Below are positions 8,386-18,400 of a DNA stretch of 33,233 bases, one piece after another; position 1 is the stretch's first letter, and every line of letters begins with the position of its first letter. Where the stretch lies: assembly GCA_012034055.1 (NCBI GenBank), contig JAAUSG010000027.1, forward strand, positions 1-33,233, given 5' to 3'. The DNA comes from Leptolyngbyaceae cyanobacterium RU_5_1. GTDB lineage: Bacteria > Cyanobacteriota > Cyanobacteriia > Leptolyngbyales > Leptolyngbyaceae. The translations under genes were made by a program, and so were the position numbers. The notes beneath the pieces were generated by a model, which saw only the letters and a list, made by a program, of their open reading frames with translations, was not told where the DNA came from and did not search any database.

Positions 8386-9676
8386 TCGGTTCCTCCTGAT
8401 TAGTGATAGGTGTTCCATTACCCGCTCGGCTTTCAATCAGTAGCTGTTTCAGGTAATCTTTTGCTTTCGCTCTCGATTGGCAGTAAAGTTCGATGAACGT
8501 TTGCTGCTTTTCAAGCGTATTCAGCAGGTCGCGGTTGGAGCGGGCGATCGCTTCCGGGGCATACTGAATCGCGCCTTCGCCAGAGTAGAACTGCTTGCGA
8601 ACGGCATCAATGCATTCTTGCTCGGTCGGCTTGTAGTGGAAGACGCGGGTATGATTGGCCATCCGCAACGCATCCCGTTCTGGGTCAATGCGCCAGTTGC
8701 CTGCTGCATCCTGCTGCCAGAGGTTGTCTTTCGCAACGGCAAACGCGGCGTCATTGCTGTCGCTCTGCCTGATCCCCGCGCTGCGCCGAATGTTCCCGGC
8801 CACAACGGTTGCAGCGGCTTCATCAATCAGCAAGCAACATTCAACAGAAGTAAGCTGCCGTCCCACAGCCTGATTGAGAATATCGGCACAGCGGTTGTAA
8901 AGTGCTGGTAAGCGAATGGGATTGGCCATGCCACCAAAGCCTTTCAAGACTTCGCCTTCGGGGCGCACATCGCTGACATCGACGGTTACCTCGACGACGC
9001 CAGAGACGCGATTCTCCATCGGAGATGCGCGAACGCGGGTCGAAAGCTCCAGCAGCGCTTGATAAGACGCCACCCAACCCTGGCGACTGTCGCCCACATA
9101 AATCGTGACGTGATTTCCCTCAACGACCACCTCAGTTCGTTCACGTCGCTGCGCCGGTGGAGTTGCCCCCACTTCACCGACAACGTTGGCTGACAAACGA
9201 TTGCGAATCGGCGGAAGCTGATCAATGTACTTGGGTTCCAGGATTGCTCCCGTACCGCAGCCCATCATCGCCAAATCCATCATCAGCCCAAAGGCCCGCC
9301 AGTCAGCGACATTTGTGCTGGTGCAGTTGTAGGCTCCAGAAAAATTCTCAGGTTTGTTAATCCATGTCGTCCCACCCACCCACAGCCAGCGTCCCGATGA
9401 CAGACTCTTAAGCTGCAGCTGCTGCTGAAGAATGAGTTCAGCTTCGTCTTGAGTCAACTGCCCAAGCTCTACCAGACTCTGCGTAGTGCGCTGAATTACC
9501 GTATCCCAAGGCTCACGACCGTTTTCGGTGCGGCGGCTATAGGTTCTGTAGAAAACCGGATTTGCTGCTGGGGCTGTTCTAGGAAACGGGCTAGAGGCTG
9601 AATTTGCTGTTTGGTCAGCAGATGGGGCGGCGTTAAAGCTGTTTTGGAGGCGAAGATGTTCAAGCTCTCGAACCAT
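8366..9676 (-). CDS. nrdJ: Class II ribonucleotide reductase, N-terminal part
   Basis: This is the N-terminal 436 residues of B12-dependent ribonucleotide reductase, which makes deoxyribonucleotides in the cytoplasm with a cobalamin-generated thiyl radical. Recognisable blocks are EPWDTVIQRTTQSLVELG, SSGRWLWVGGTTWI, AYNCTSTNVADWRAF, MMGCGTGAILEP, LKGFGGMANPIRLP, VVAGNIRRSAGIRQSDSND and FYSGEGAIQYAPEAIARSN. ATG 9676 fits the family start. After KDYLKQL the sequence departs from the family. About 24 foreign residues (starting LIESRAGNGTPITNQ) precede a TGA at 8366-8368, while the family sequence (MDELDLELEHRMGRYG) continues in another frame. The protein therefore stops just before the active-site motif. 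Either the enzyme is made as two coupled chains or a small insertion has broken the gene. Confidence 0.88.
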   Translation of the reverse strand: MVRELEHLRLQNSFNAAPSADQTANSASSPFPRTAPAANPVFYRTYSRRTENGREPWDTVIQRTTQSLVELGQLTQDEAELILQQQLQLKSLSSGRWLWVGGTTWINKPENFSGAYNCTSTNVADWRAFGLMMDLAMMGCGTGAILEPKYIDQLPPIRNRLSANVVGEVGATPPAQRRERTEVVVEGNHVTIYVGDSRQGWVASYQALLELSTRVRASPMENRVSGVVEVTVDVSDVRPEGEVLKGFGGMANPIRLPALYNRCADILNQAVGRQLTSVECCLLIDEAAATVVAGNIRRSAGIRQSDSNDAAFAVAKDNLWQQDAAGNWRIDPERDALRMANHTRVFHYKPTEQECIDAVRKQFYSGEGAIQYAPEAIARSNRDLLNTLEKQQTFIELYCQSRAKAKDYLKQLLIESRAGNGTPITNQEEPNGQLHG

Positions 9677-10096
9677 AGTTGAGGTCTCGCTTTTGCTGGA
9701 AGGTTGAATGGTTTGGGTTGAAAAGTAGGGGTTAGGGACTAGGGGCTAGGGACTAGAAAAGGTTCCTACAACCCACGCCTTACACCTCATTTTTATGAGT
9801 GGTTGCTATATGCAGTTTATGATAGCGATAAACTAAATGTAGGAGTAAGAGTTCACAGTCTACACCATCTATAGAGGGAAAAACGCTGTAGAGTCTACCA
9901 CAGGAAGATGATACCCGCGCGAGTAATCTTTTGTTTCGTTAACCGGAAATTGCGGCGATCGCCTTGAAATTCACAGGTAACACCCATTTAAAATTGCAGA
10001 TCGGGCAGATCGATACCGAAATCATCTCCTGGACTACATTCCCCAATCCAAAATCCAAAATCGTATATCTCCTTCAATCACAACGGAGCATACAAA
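9677..10096. other. Spacer upstream of nrdJ and the hydrolase gene
   Basis: This divergent spacer has no coding frame I can support. It contains a tandem AGGGGCT/AGGGACT repeat (9727-9756) and the inverted repeat GTTTAT-N7-ATAAAC (9815-9833), a possible operator. A wider inverted pair TCTACA/TGTAGA lies at 9859-9864 and 9887-9892. A repeat-like AATCCAAAATCC run lies near 10045. Promoters for both flanking genes must lie here. Confidence 0.5.
9727..9756. repeat. Short tandem repeat (AGGGRYT heptamer)
   Basis: Four 7-bp units alternate between AGGGGTT/AGGGGCT and AGGGACT, 20-50 bases upstream of the nrdJ start on the other strand. It could affect the nrdJ leader. Confidence 0.7.
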
Positions 10097-10980
10097 ATGT
10101 CTCAAAAAATTGCGATCGCGGTCATTCACGGTATTGGCAAGGCAAATCCACAGTTTGCAGACAAGACCAGCGAGAAATTTATCAGTGGCATTGCTCCCCG
10201 GCTGCGTAGCCAGTTTGCCAGCCAGCTCAAGGGGGTTGTCGCAAAGCCAGAGTTGGAGCTGGAGTTTGAAGCCGTTTACTGGGCCCATATTGTCCAGGAT
10301 CTGGAAGATGAGCTGGACAGGCGATTGAACATTCCTAAAACAACCAGTGCCTTCTTCGGACTACGTGATTTTATCTTTCATTCCCTGGCAGACAGCATTG
10401 CGTACCAGATTACGTCCTCTACGGCCACGCGCGATCGCCATATCTACGACGGCATCCATCGCTGTTTTGCCGAAACGCTCAAACGGCTTGCAAGTAAAGC
10501 AGGGCAGCAGGCTCCGCTGTGTGTGATTGCACACAGTATGGGATCCGCGATCGCCAGCAACTACTTCTGGGATCTACAAGACGGACGAATTCCAGCCATT
10601 GCCGACCCTAACCCTGTGGAGACCGGCGAAACCTTAACGTTGTTCTACACCTTTGGCAGCCAAATCCCCTTCTGGTCTTTACGTCACGAGAATTTCGGCA
10701 CACCGATTAATGTTCCGTCCCCTAAACTCTCGACCCATTATCCTGGCTTAACCGGTGAGTGGGTCAACTTCTACGATCGCGATGATCTGCTCGGTTATCC
10801 CATCCAGAACATTAACAACCAATACAACACCATGTTCGCGATCAAGAAGTCCGAGTCGGCAACCTGATGTCGGGCTGGAACCTGTTTAGCCACAACGCCT
10901 ATTGGACAAGCGATCAAGTCACCAAACCGATTGCCCAATCCCTGGCCAAAGTCTGGAAGCAGGCGAATGGTATGCCATAA
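10097..10980 (+). pseudogene. Alpha/beta-hydrolase-like protein, frameshifted near the C-terminus
   Basis: A probable serine hydrolase of about 294 residues with a Rossmann-like start (IAIAVIHGIGKANP). The nucleophile elbow is CVIAHSMGSAIASNYF, with Ser in A-H-S-M-G. The catalytic acid and His may lie in FYDRDDLLGYP and the C-terminal SHNAYW (inference). ATG 10097 is preceded by CGGAG. At 10834 the frame breaks: ATGTTCGCGATC needs a second G (ATGGTTCGCGAT). With it the protein continues MVRDQEVRVGNLMSGWNLF and ends at TAA 10978-10980; without it a wrong tail stops at 10867. The substrate is unknown; similarity could extend to lipases or esterases. Confidence 0.75.
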
Positions 10981-10984
10981 CATG

Positions 10985-11121
10985 CAAAAACGTTCGTTGG
11001 GGAAATGCTGTTGACGCAACGTGTTGAATATATCGAAACTCACCGGGTCGAGCTTGAGCGTCAGAATTAGAGGCTCACGCTGCTCGTCCACTCCATAGGT
11101 GGCTGGGGTAGGATAGGGCAT
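10985..11121 (-). pseudogene. Remnant of a 2'-5' RNA ligase family gene (N-terminal fragment)
   Basis: On the minus strand from ATG 11121 about 45 codons read EPLILTLKLDPVSFDIFNTL and then RQQHFPNER. This resembles the first strand and helix of 2'-5' RNA ligase/phosphodiesterase-like proteins. In these the next part should be FLPAHVTLFH with the catalytic H-x-T, but the sequence becomes unrelated at the hydrolase gene boundary. Both catalytic HxT motifs are missing, so it cannot be active. It appears to be the relic of a gene truncated by rearrangement. Confidence 0.5.
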
Positions 11122-11152
11122 ACGTTCAGCGTTGCTGTGTGGTTTGAAGTGC

Positions 11153-12565
11153 ATGTCTGCGGATCCTAATGCATCTAAATCGAGTTCTGCATCATCAGAG
11201 TCCAATCCAGTATTGGATAGGCACTCAGTCATCCATAGCTCAACCCATAGGATTAGTGATGGAGTCCTGCAAGCCTCTGATCCGTCTCAATCCTTGAAAG
11301 GTTCGTCCGATCGCCTTGCAGCACCCGATGACCCACGGCTTTCAATGGGAGAGATCGAGTCTGACGGCTATGGCGATCGCGAAGCTCCTGCACCGCGATC
11401 GCTAGCGTCTGCTCCTCTAACAATTCAGCCCCCCGCCTCGCAATCCAGTTTGACTGGAACCAGACACCAACCTCAAAAAGTGCTGGTTCTAATTTTGGCG
11501 ATCGCCATTATGGGGGTTGGTTTGGTGATGGACAGCCGCTGGGTTGGGCTGGCTGGCTCCGTCGTTGCGCTGTTGATTTCCGCCCAGATCCTCTGGTTGC
11601 CGTTGCGCCGTCTGCTGCTTGATTTTGTCACAGAACAGGAGCGGATGATTCTGCTGGGCAGTATCTTGGGTGGCATTGCGTTATTAGGATTGCTCAAACA
11701 GGTTGGCGTCTTCGATCGCATCGGAGGTGCTCTGTCCGGAGTTGGCTGGGATGCGGTGGGTGCTCTCGGTGAGGTGCTGGGTGCAGTTGGGCAAATCTTG
11801 ATTGCGCTCCTGGCGGTCTACATTGCCTGGCGACAGTATATTATCTCCAGGGATCTGACCATCCAGCAAAATACCATCACGCAGCAACAAACGATTGACA
11901 GCTATTTTCAAGGCGTTTCGGAGCTGGTACTGGACGAAGAGGGACTGCTGGAGGATTGGCCGCAAGAGCGGGCGATCGCGGAAGGACGAACGGCGGCTAT
12001 CCTTAGCAGTGTGGATGCTGGCGGCAAAGCGAAAGTCATCCGCTTTCTCAGCCGGGCCCGGTTGTTGACTCCTCTAAAGCGCGATCTCCGACTGGGGCGA
12101 GTCATTTTGGATGGCAGGGGCGGCTATGAAGAAGATCGGTTGAACGGCGTGCGCGTCATTGACCTGGGCGTCATGCTGGCCAGAGCCGATCTGAAAGAAA
12201 CTGACTTACGCTGGACAGATTTGAGCGAAGCAAACCTGATTCAAGCCAATCTCAGCCGCTGTGATTTAGTCAAAGCCAACCTTTCCCGCACCATTTTGTG
12301 CGGTTCCAGGCTGTGTAAGGCTGACCTGAATGGCACTCGCTTCTTCTACGGTAAAGCCGAAAGCGCCAGTCCTCGCAGTCGCATTGAACCCCCCGACTAC
12401 CGCACCGGCAAACACACCGGAGCGGTCGTTGAAGATGCTGACTTTACCGGAGCCGAGCAGATGTCAGACGAGCAGCGCCACTACTGCTGTGCCTGGGGTG
12501 GCTCAAAAACACGCACTACTATTCCAGGTGGCTGTGTGGGGATTGCTAATAAGCTGGGACGGTAG
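11153..12565 (+). CDS. Pentapeptide-repeat membrane protein
   Basis: A 470-residue protein. A polar, Ser-rich N-terminus (1-105) is followed by hydrophobic segments (about 108-150 and 165-185) and a further one ending LIALLAVYIAWRQ. A cytoplasmic helix (ISRDLTIQQNTITQQQ) leads to a domain with GRTAAILSSVDAGGKAKVIRFL. Then come pentapeptide repeats of the A(D/N)LxxxDL type (ADLKETDLRWTDLSEANL and following), which form a right-handed quadrilateral helix. I start at ATG 11153; a TTG at 11132 in frame is less likely. The same arrangement (two to four membrane segments, then pentapeptides) is frequent in cyanobacteria with no known role. Conserved Cys near the end (HYCCAWGG) are unusual. Confidence 0.8.
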   Translation: MSADPNASKSSSASSESNPVLDRHSVIHSSTHRISDGVLQASDPSQSLKGSSDRLAAPDDPRLSMGEIESDGYGDREAPAPRSLASAPLTIQPPASQSSLTGTRHQPQKVLVLILAIAIMGVGLVMDSRWVGLAGSVVALLISAQILWLPLRRLLLDFVTEQERMILLGSILGGIALLGLLKQVGVFDRIGGALSGVGWDAVGALGEVLGAVGQILIALLAVYIAWRQYIISRDLTIQQNTITQQQTIDSYFQGVSELVLDEEGLLEDWPQERAIAEGRTAAILSSVDAGGKAKVIRFLSRARLLTPLKRDLRLGRVILDGRGGYEEDRLNGVRVIDLGVMLARADLKETDLRWTDLSEANLIQANLSRCDLVKANLSRTILCGSRLCKADLNGTRFFYGKAESASPRSRIEPPDYRTGKHTGAVVEDADFTGAEQMSDEQRHYCCAWGGSKTRTTIPGGCVGIANKLGR

Positions 12566-12570
12566 TGATA

Positions 12571-12640
12571 TTGGTCATTGGTCATTAGTCATGGGTCGTT
12601 GTTAATTGGTCATTGGTCTGTTACCAGTTACCAGTTACCA
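12571..12640. repeat. Short tandem repeats (TTGGTCA and TTACCAG heptamers)
   Basis: A run of TTGGTCA-like units (12571-12618) is followed by TTACCAG units (12620-12640). They fill the spacer after the pentapeptide gene. Further on, AGCGGATGA (about 12736) and TCATCCGCT (about 12780) form an inverted pair. The first unit type is the complement of the TGACCAA form seen at 12830. Confidence 0.7.
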
Positions 12641-12827
12641 TTATCACGGTTCACCGTTCACTACCTTACCTCTCACCCTCTTTCAAAGGATGTCTTAAAC
12701 GTCGCAAATGGGTTAGCAACGGATAGGGAACGGATGAAGCGGATGAGAAATTGCAGGCGACATCCGTCATTTATCTGTTTCATCCGCTACTGAATCCGCT
12801 GCCAATCGCACTCTCAGACATCTTCTC

Positions 12828-12869
12828 AAATGACCAATGACAAATGACAGATGACAAATGACAAACGAC
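12828..12869. repeat. Tandem TGACAAA heptamer repeat covering a start codon
   Basis: Six 7-bp units of the TGACAAA type run directly into the next gene, whose ATG and first codons (MTND) are formed by the last unit. The same heptamer occurs at 3493-3527. Confidence 0.8.
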
Positions 12870-13931
12870 AAGATTTGGCCCAAGTATTCCCTGATTGCCC
12901 CCATCTACAATGAGGAAGAAACCATTCCAGAGCTGTACCGGCGCGTGTGTGCGGTGATGGAGCAGATGGATGGCCCGGTGGAGCTGATTTTGGTCAACGA
13001 TGGCAGTCGCGATCGCTCCCTGTCCCTGATCCGTGATCTGCACGAACAAGACTCGCGGGTGTGCTACATCAGTCTGGCCCGCAACTTTGGACATCAGATT
13101 GCAGTCACGGCGGGCTTGAACTTTGCCCGTGGACGGGCGGTTGTTGTCCTGGATGCGGATCTGCAAGACCCACCGGAGCTAATTCTGGAGATGGCTGAGA
13201 AGTGGCGGCAGGGCTATGATGTGGTCTACGCTCAACGCACCCAGCGCCATCGGGAAGGCTGGTTTAAGCGCTGCACGGCTTACGTCTTTTATCGCGTCCT
13301 GAAGCGATTAGCGGATGTGGATATTCCGACGGATACAGGAGATTTTTGCTTGATGGATCGGCGGGTGGTCGAGGTGCTGAACACGATTCCGGAGCGCAAT
13401 CGCTACATTCGGGGGTTGCGATCGTGGATTGGATTTCGGCAAACCGCTGTTTTCTTTGAACGGAACCCTCGGTTTGCCGGAGAGGTGAAGTACACCTTTC
13501 GGAAATCCCTTTCCCTGGCAATTAGTGGCTTGGTCTCGTTTTCAACGGTGCCGTTGCGGTTCTCAACCTACCTGGGCATGTTCTCCGCCGCGATCGCCCT
13601 GATCATGGCCTTTATGGTCATCTACTGGCGGCTGTTTTACCCAAACTCTCCCCTTACCGGACACGCTGTGATCGCCGCCGCCATTTTCTTTTTAGGGGCA
13701 GTGCAGTTGTTTAGTATCGGCATCTTGGGTGAGTACATTGGGCGCATCTATGAAGAGGTCAAAAATCGCCCCCTCTATACCCTCTCAGAAGTGGCTGGTT
13801 TTGCTCCCGCTCAACCGCTTCAATCGCAAGATAATACTCAACGGGCCCTTTCTAAGGGTCTGTCAATTCATCAAGACTTACGCAACACCAGCCTGTCTAG
13901 CAGAGGTCACCGAAATCCGCCAGAATCGTGA
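12858..13931 (+). CDS. Family 2 glycosyltransferase (GtrB/DPM1/ArnC-like), membrane-anchored
   Basis: A 357-residue protein. The GT-A fold has [28 protein letters not shown] and the metal-binding [10 protein letters not shown] (Asp 99 and 101). Two membrane helices follow near 235-258 and 268-295. The [17 protein letters not shown] signature is characteristic of polyprenyl-phosphate glycosyltransferases, which load glucose, mannose or aminoarabinose on undecaprenyl phosphate at the cytoplasmic face. The likely partner would be a GT-C enzyme such as the PIG-V-like gene at 3562-4833 (inference). ATG 12858 is the only start, because an in-frame TGA lies at 12852. It sits inside a tandem repeat and has no ribosome site. 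The last 40 residues are low-complexity and not conserved in the family. Confidence 0.88.
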   Translation: MTNDKIWPKYSLIAPIYNEEETIPELYRRVCAVMEQMDGPVELILVNDGSRDRSLSLIRDLHEQDSRVCYISLARNFGHQIAVTAGLNFARGRAVVVLDADLQDPPELILEMAEKWRQGYDVVYAQRTQRHREGWFKRCTAYVFYRVLKRLADVDIPTDTGDFCLMDRRVVEVLNTIPERNRYIRGLRSWIGFRQTAVFFERNPRFAGEVKYTFRKSLSLAISGLVSFSTVPLRFSTYLGMFSAAIALIMAFMVIYWRLFYPNSPLTGHAVIAAAIFFLGAVQLFSIGILGEYIGRIYEEVKNRPLYTLSEVAGFAPAQPLQSQDNTQRALSKGLSIHQDLRNTSLSSRGHRNPPES

Positions 13932-14040
13932 ACTGGTGTGATTTAGGCAGGTCAAGGAACCCTGTTGATGGGTTCTGTAAACAACTTTGTGCCTTTACAA
14001 TAAGTTGGAAGCGAATTCACTGTAGCGAGGAGTAAGAGGT

Positions 14041-15129
14041 GTGTCGAAGTCCGCTAAGTATCTATTGATTGGATCAACCGAGGCCTACAGTGGTAAGTCA
14101 GCAACTGTTTTGGGGGTTGCCCATCAACTCACAGAAAAAGGTCTAGACATTGCCTATGGCAAACCTCTGGGCACCTTCTGGAGTGGTTCTCCGAATCAGG
14201 CGATCGAAGCAGATGTGCAGTTTGTTGCCCAGACCCTCAACCTTCCCAAAAACCGGCTGCAGCCAACTATTCTGCCCTTGACTGACACCACGATTCAAAA
14301 GCGCATCCGCGGGGAAGATCAGACGGATTATTGTCAGTTGTTGGCTGAATGTTTGCAATTAGAGGGTCCCGATTTGGTGGTGCTGGAAGGTCCAGCAAAT
14401 TTAGAAGAAGGGAGTTTGTTTGATCTATCTCTGCTGCAGGTGGCTGATATTGTTGATGCCAGTGTGTTGCTGGTGGCCCGCTTTCACACGCTGCTGATTG
14501 TCGGAGCGCTGCTGTCGGCAAAGCGTCGTTTGGGCGATCGCTTGCTGGGGGTGTTTATTAACGACATTCCCAAAGAGCGGTTGGAGGAAGTCAGGACAAC
14601 GGTTAAACCGTTTCTGGAGAAGCATGGCATTCCAATTTTTGGTTTGATGCCCCGCAATGCGCTGTTACGCAGTGTCAGCGTTAGCGATTTGGCTGAGCAA
14701 CTGAGTGCAGAGGTGCTGTGCCGCGCCGATCGCCTCGATTTGATGGTGGAAAGCCTGTCGATTGGCGCGATGAACGTTAACTCGGCGCTGAAGTACTTCC
14801 GCAAGGGGCACAACATGGCGGTGATCACCGGCGGCGATCGCACCGATATCCAGCTAGCGGCGTTGGAAACCTCCACCCAGTGCCTGATTCTGACCGGTCA
14901 AATGCGCCCTCACCCCGACGTCCTCAGACGCGCCGAAGACCTGGAGATTCCGATTCTATCGGTCGATTTAGATACGTTGACCGCTGTGGAAATTGTGGAT
15001 CGGGCGATCGGTCAGGTGCGGATTCATGAACCGATGAAGATCCAGTGCCTGTATCAAATGATGTCCGAGCATTTCGACTTCGATCGCCTACTCGCTGATC
15101 TAAACTTGCACCCAGTTGTAACCGCGTAG
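14041..15129 (+). CDS. Phosphotransacetylase-family protein (BioD-like P-loop plus DRTGG domain)
   Basis: A 362-residue cytoplasmic protein of the type annotated as phosphotransacetylase family or DRTGG-domain protein. Residues 7-215 form a BioD-like ATPase with a deviant Walker A (GSTEAYSGKSA) and further strands LVVLEGP and GVFINDIP. Residues 220-350 contain the DRTGG-type domain (AVITGGDRTDIQLAALE, then ILTGQMRPHPDVL). It resembles the regulatory N-terminal part of long phosphotransacetylases but lacks the catalytic acyltransferase domain. Its role in cyanobacteria is not established. The start is GTG 14041 with GAGGAGTAAGAGGT just upstream, a good ribosome site. It stands alone, 109 bases after the glycosyltransferase. 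Confidence 0.82.
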   Translation: MSKSAKYLLIGSTEAYSGKSATVLGVAHQLTEKGLDIAYGKPLGTFWSGSPNQAIEADVQFVAQTLNLPKNRLQPTILPLTDTTIQKRIRGEDQTDYCQLLAECLQLEGPDLVVLEGPANLEEGSLFDLSLLQVADIVDASVLLVARFHTLLIVGALLSAKRRLGDRLLGVFINDIPKERLEEVRTTVKPFLEKHGIPIFGLMPRNALLRSVSVSDLAEQLSAEVLCRADRLDLMVESLSIGAMNVNSALKYFRKGHNMAVITGGDRTDIQLAALETSTQCLILTGQMRPHPDVLRRAEDLEIPILSVDLDTLTAVEIVDRAIGQVRIHEPMKIQCLYQMMSEHFDFDRLLADLNLHPVVTA

Positions 15130-15147
15130 GTCTCTACCCGCCTACCT

Positions 15148-15168
15148 ATGACCCATGACCCATGACCC
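15148..15168. repeat. Short tandem repeat (ATGACCC heptamer)
   Basis: Three consecutive 7-bp units lie directly behind the DRTGG-domain gene. They are related to the other heptamers in the window (TGACAAA, TTGGTCA). Confidence 0.65.
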
Positions 15169-15248
15169 GTTACCACGTCAGCCCCAGCCTTATTAACTTG
15201 CTTAACAAACTGTAATTAATCATTGTTACACTACACACAACTCTTAAT

Positions 15249-15277
15249 TTGAGACATACTCGAATAGAAGATACTAC
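15249..15277 (+). promoter_or_regulatory. Candidate sigma-70 type promoter for the hybrid kinase operon
   Basis: TTGAGA (15249-15254) and TACTAC (15272-15277) are separated by exactly 17 bases in an AT-rich region. Transcription would begin near 15284 and read into the kinase gene at 15467. This is pattern matching only. Confidence 0.35.
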
Positions 15278-15466
15278 AGGAATATTCCGCTGTATCCTGT
15301 ATAAAATTGGCTCTATTAGAAGATTTCTAGGGAAAAATACTCCAGATGTCCTGGCTACAAAGCAGAGCTTGGGAACGAGGCACTACTCCAGGGATAGGGT
15401 TTTTTAGAAATCGCCTTACCATTTCATCAGTGGGCATCCGGTTATCCCCCATGAAGTAGTGCGCCC

Positions 15467-18400
15467 ATGTCTGAATTTAGCTCCAAACAATCCATCACTC
15501 TGAACCTGGCAACCTATGAGTCGCTTCAGCAAGAGCTGGTCACGCTCCGTCAACAAATCGCTGGAATAGCGCAGCAAGCAGGCTCTCACCCAACTTCAGT
15601 CGCTCAACAGAGGGCGTTGCTGGCCGTTGTCACCAAGATTCGAGAGTCGTTGGATTTAGAGACCATTTTCAAATCGACGGCAACCGAAGTCCGACAATTG
15701 CTGAATGCAGACCGGGTGGGCATGTTTCGCTTTGATCCTGACTCCAACTGGGAGTGGGGAGAGTTTGTTTCCGAAGATGTCCTACCGCCTTTTGATTCTG
15801 CGCTTGCTGCCAGGATTGACGACCATTGCTTTGGTGAGAACTACGCGATCTACTACAAACAGGGGCGAGCCTGGGCAGCCAACGATATTTACACCCTGCC
15901 ACTCCCAGATTGCCACATTTCAATTTTGGAACGGTTTCAGGTACGAGCAAATCTGGTTGTGCCGCTGCTGAAGGGCGATCGCCTCTGGGGGCTGCTGTGT
16001 ATTCATCAATGCTCCGGTCCCCGCCAGTGGCAGTTGCCTGAAATTGAGTTTGTCACCCAAATCGCGATTCATCTGGGGGTGGCATTGCAACAAGCAGAGT
16101 TTGTTGCCCAGCTTCAAGTCCAATCGGACTGCCTGGCCCAAGCAGTTGCCAGAGCCGTGGAGCGGGAAAAAGCGGTGAGCACGATCATCGATAAAATTCG
16201 GCGATCGCTCGATATTAACACCATCTTCAAAACCACCGCTGAAGAAGTGCGCCACTTAATCAACAGCGATCGCGTTGTCATCTACCGCTTCAACCCAGAC
16301 TGGAGCGGCGAGTTTGTCGTTGAATCGGTTGCGGAGGGCTGGAAATCCCTGGTACAGGAACAGGTTGGGCATCCAGAGTTACTTGCCAATATCAGCGAGT
16401 GTAGTCTACAGCAACTGGCAAACTCTTCTACAACTGACACCTACTTACAGGAAACGCAAGGGGGAACATTTAGCCGCGGACAGCTATGCAGAGTTTGTGC
16501 AGACATCCACCAGGCTGGATTTTCCCAGTGCTACGTCAATATCCTGAAAAGCTACCAGGCCCGCTCCTATGCGATCATCGCGATTTACAAAGGGCAAACG
16601 CTCTGGGGACTCCTGGCAGCCTTTCAAAACTCTGGTCCACGACAGTGGGAAGAAACCGATGTCAACTTTCTGCTGCAAATCGGCGATCAACTCAGTGTTG
16701 CGATTCAGCAAGCCGAGTTGCTGGTGCAAACCCAACAGCGCTCCGCTGAACTGCAAACCACCCTCGAAGCTCAACTACAAACACGAGCCGATGAGCTAGT
16801 TAGAGAAGCTGAACGGGAACGCGCCCTGGCGCAAGTGATTGACAAAATTCGCCGCACCCTCGACCTCGATACCATTTTCCAGACCGTCACCACAGAAGTC
16901 CGGAAACTGCTGAATGCCGATCGCGTGGCAGTATTTTGCTTTGAGCCAGGCTCTGGCTGGAATGATGGCGAGTTCGTCTCCGAGGATGTGGTGCCGCCCT
17001 TTGACTCAGCCCTGGCCGCTAAAGTCCACGATCACTGTTTTGGCGAACACTATGCCACCCTGTATCGCCAGGGTCGTACCTGGGCAACAGATAACATCTA
17101 TGCCCTGGAGTTGCTAGAGTGTCACCTGTCCATCCTGTCGCGATTTCAGGTGCAGGCAAACCTGGTTGTGCCGCTGCTGAAAGGGGATGAACTGTGGGGG
17201 TTGCTGTGTATCCACCAATGTTTGAGTTCGCGTCATTGGCAGGAAAAAGAAGTTGAGTTTGTCACCAAAATTGCAACGCAGCTTGGCGTTGCCTTACAAC
17301 AGGCGGAACTGCTGACCCAGGCTCAGCAGCAGTCAGCAGAACTTCAAAAAGCGAAGGAAGCTGCCGATGCCGCTAACCGAGCCAAAAGCCAATTTTTGGC
17401 GCACATGAGCCACGAGCTACGCACCCCCTTAAATGCGATCTTAGGATTTACTCAGGTTTTGGCTCGTGATACCTCCCTGAATCAGACCCAGCAGCAGCAG
17501 TTGGAAATTGTGGCCCGCAGTGGCGAACACTTACTCACCCTGCTAAATGATGTGTTGGAAATGTCCAAAATTGAAGCAGGGCAAATTACGCTGAACAAGC
17601 ACAGCTTCGATCTGTATCGGTTGCTGAGAAGTTTGGATGACATGCTGCAGCTCAAGGCTGAATCCAAAGGGTTGGAGTTGAGCTTCGACTATCCCCCTGA
17701 TGTACCTCAATATATTTATGCTGATGAGAGCAAGCTGCGACAAGTACTGATTAATCTGCTCGGCAATGCGACTAAGTTTACAGCCCAAGGAAGTGTGACG
17801 CTGCGGGTGAGGGGAATTGAGAATGACGAATTGAGAATGACGAATGACGGTGATTTGCCCTCCATTCACAATTCGCAATTCGCAATTCTCTTCGAGGTAG
17901 AAGATACGGGACCGGGGATTGCGCCTGACGAGTTAGGCCGGGTGTTTGAAGCGTTTTTGCAAACGGAGACTGGGCGTAGATCTCAAGAAGGCAGCGGGCT
18001 AGGATTGCCAATTAGTCAACAGTTTGTGCATTTGATGGGTGGCGAGATTACGGTGAGCAGTGTGGTTGGGCAGGGTGCGACGTTCAGGTTTGCGATTCCG
18101 GTTCAGTTAGCGGAGGCGGGGGAGATTCAACTTCAACCGTCTACCCGGCGAGTGATTGGCTTGCAGCCCAATCAACCGACCTATCGTATTCTTGTGGTTG
18201 ACGATAAGTGGGAGAGCCGTCTGATTTTGGTTAATCTGGTGGCTCCGTTTGGGTTTGAGGTGCGGGAGGCGGAGAATGGACAGGAGGCGGTAGCGCTGTG
18301 GGAAAGATGGGAGCCGCATTTGATCTGGATGGATATGCGGATGCCGGGGATAGATGGGTATGAGGCAACGCGCCGCATTCGAGCGACTCCTAAAGGGCAG

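Larger units (their letters stand above)
15130..15466. other. Spacer and leader before the hybrid kinase gene
   Basis: It begins with a tandem ATGACCC repeat (15148-15168), then an AT-rich block (15185-15260) and a promoter-like pair at 15249-15277. About 180 bases of untranslated leader would follow. No coding frame or recognised riboswitch is seen. Just before the ATG there is no clear ribosome site. Confidence 0.5.

Noticed and set aside
10795..11232. A 145-codon minus-strand gene
   Set aside because: Half of it is the shadow of the hydrolase C-terminus; only 10985-11121 resembles a protein family.
12571..12869. CRISPR array
   Set aside because: Units are 7 bp and directly adjacent, with no spacers and no cas genes.
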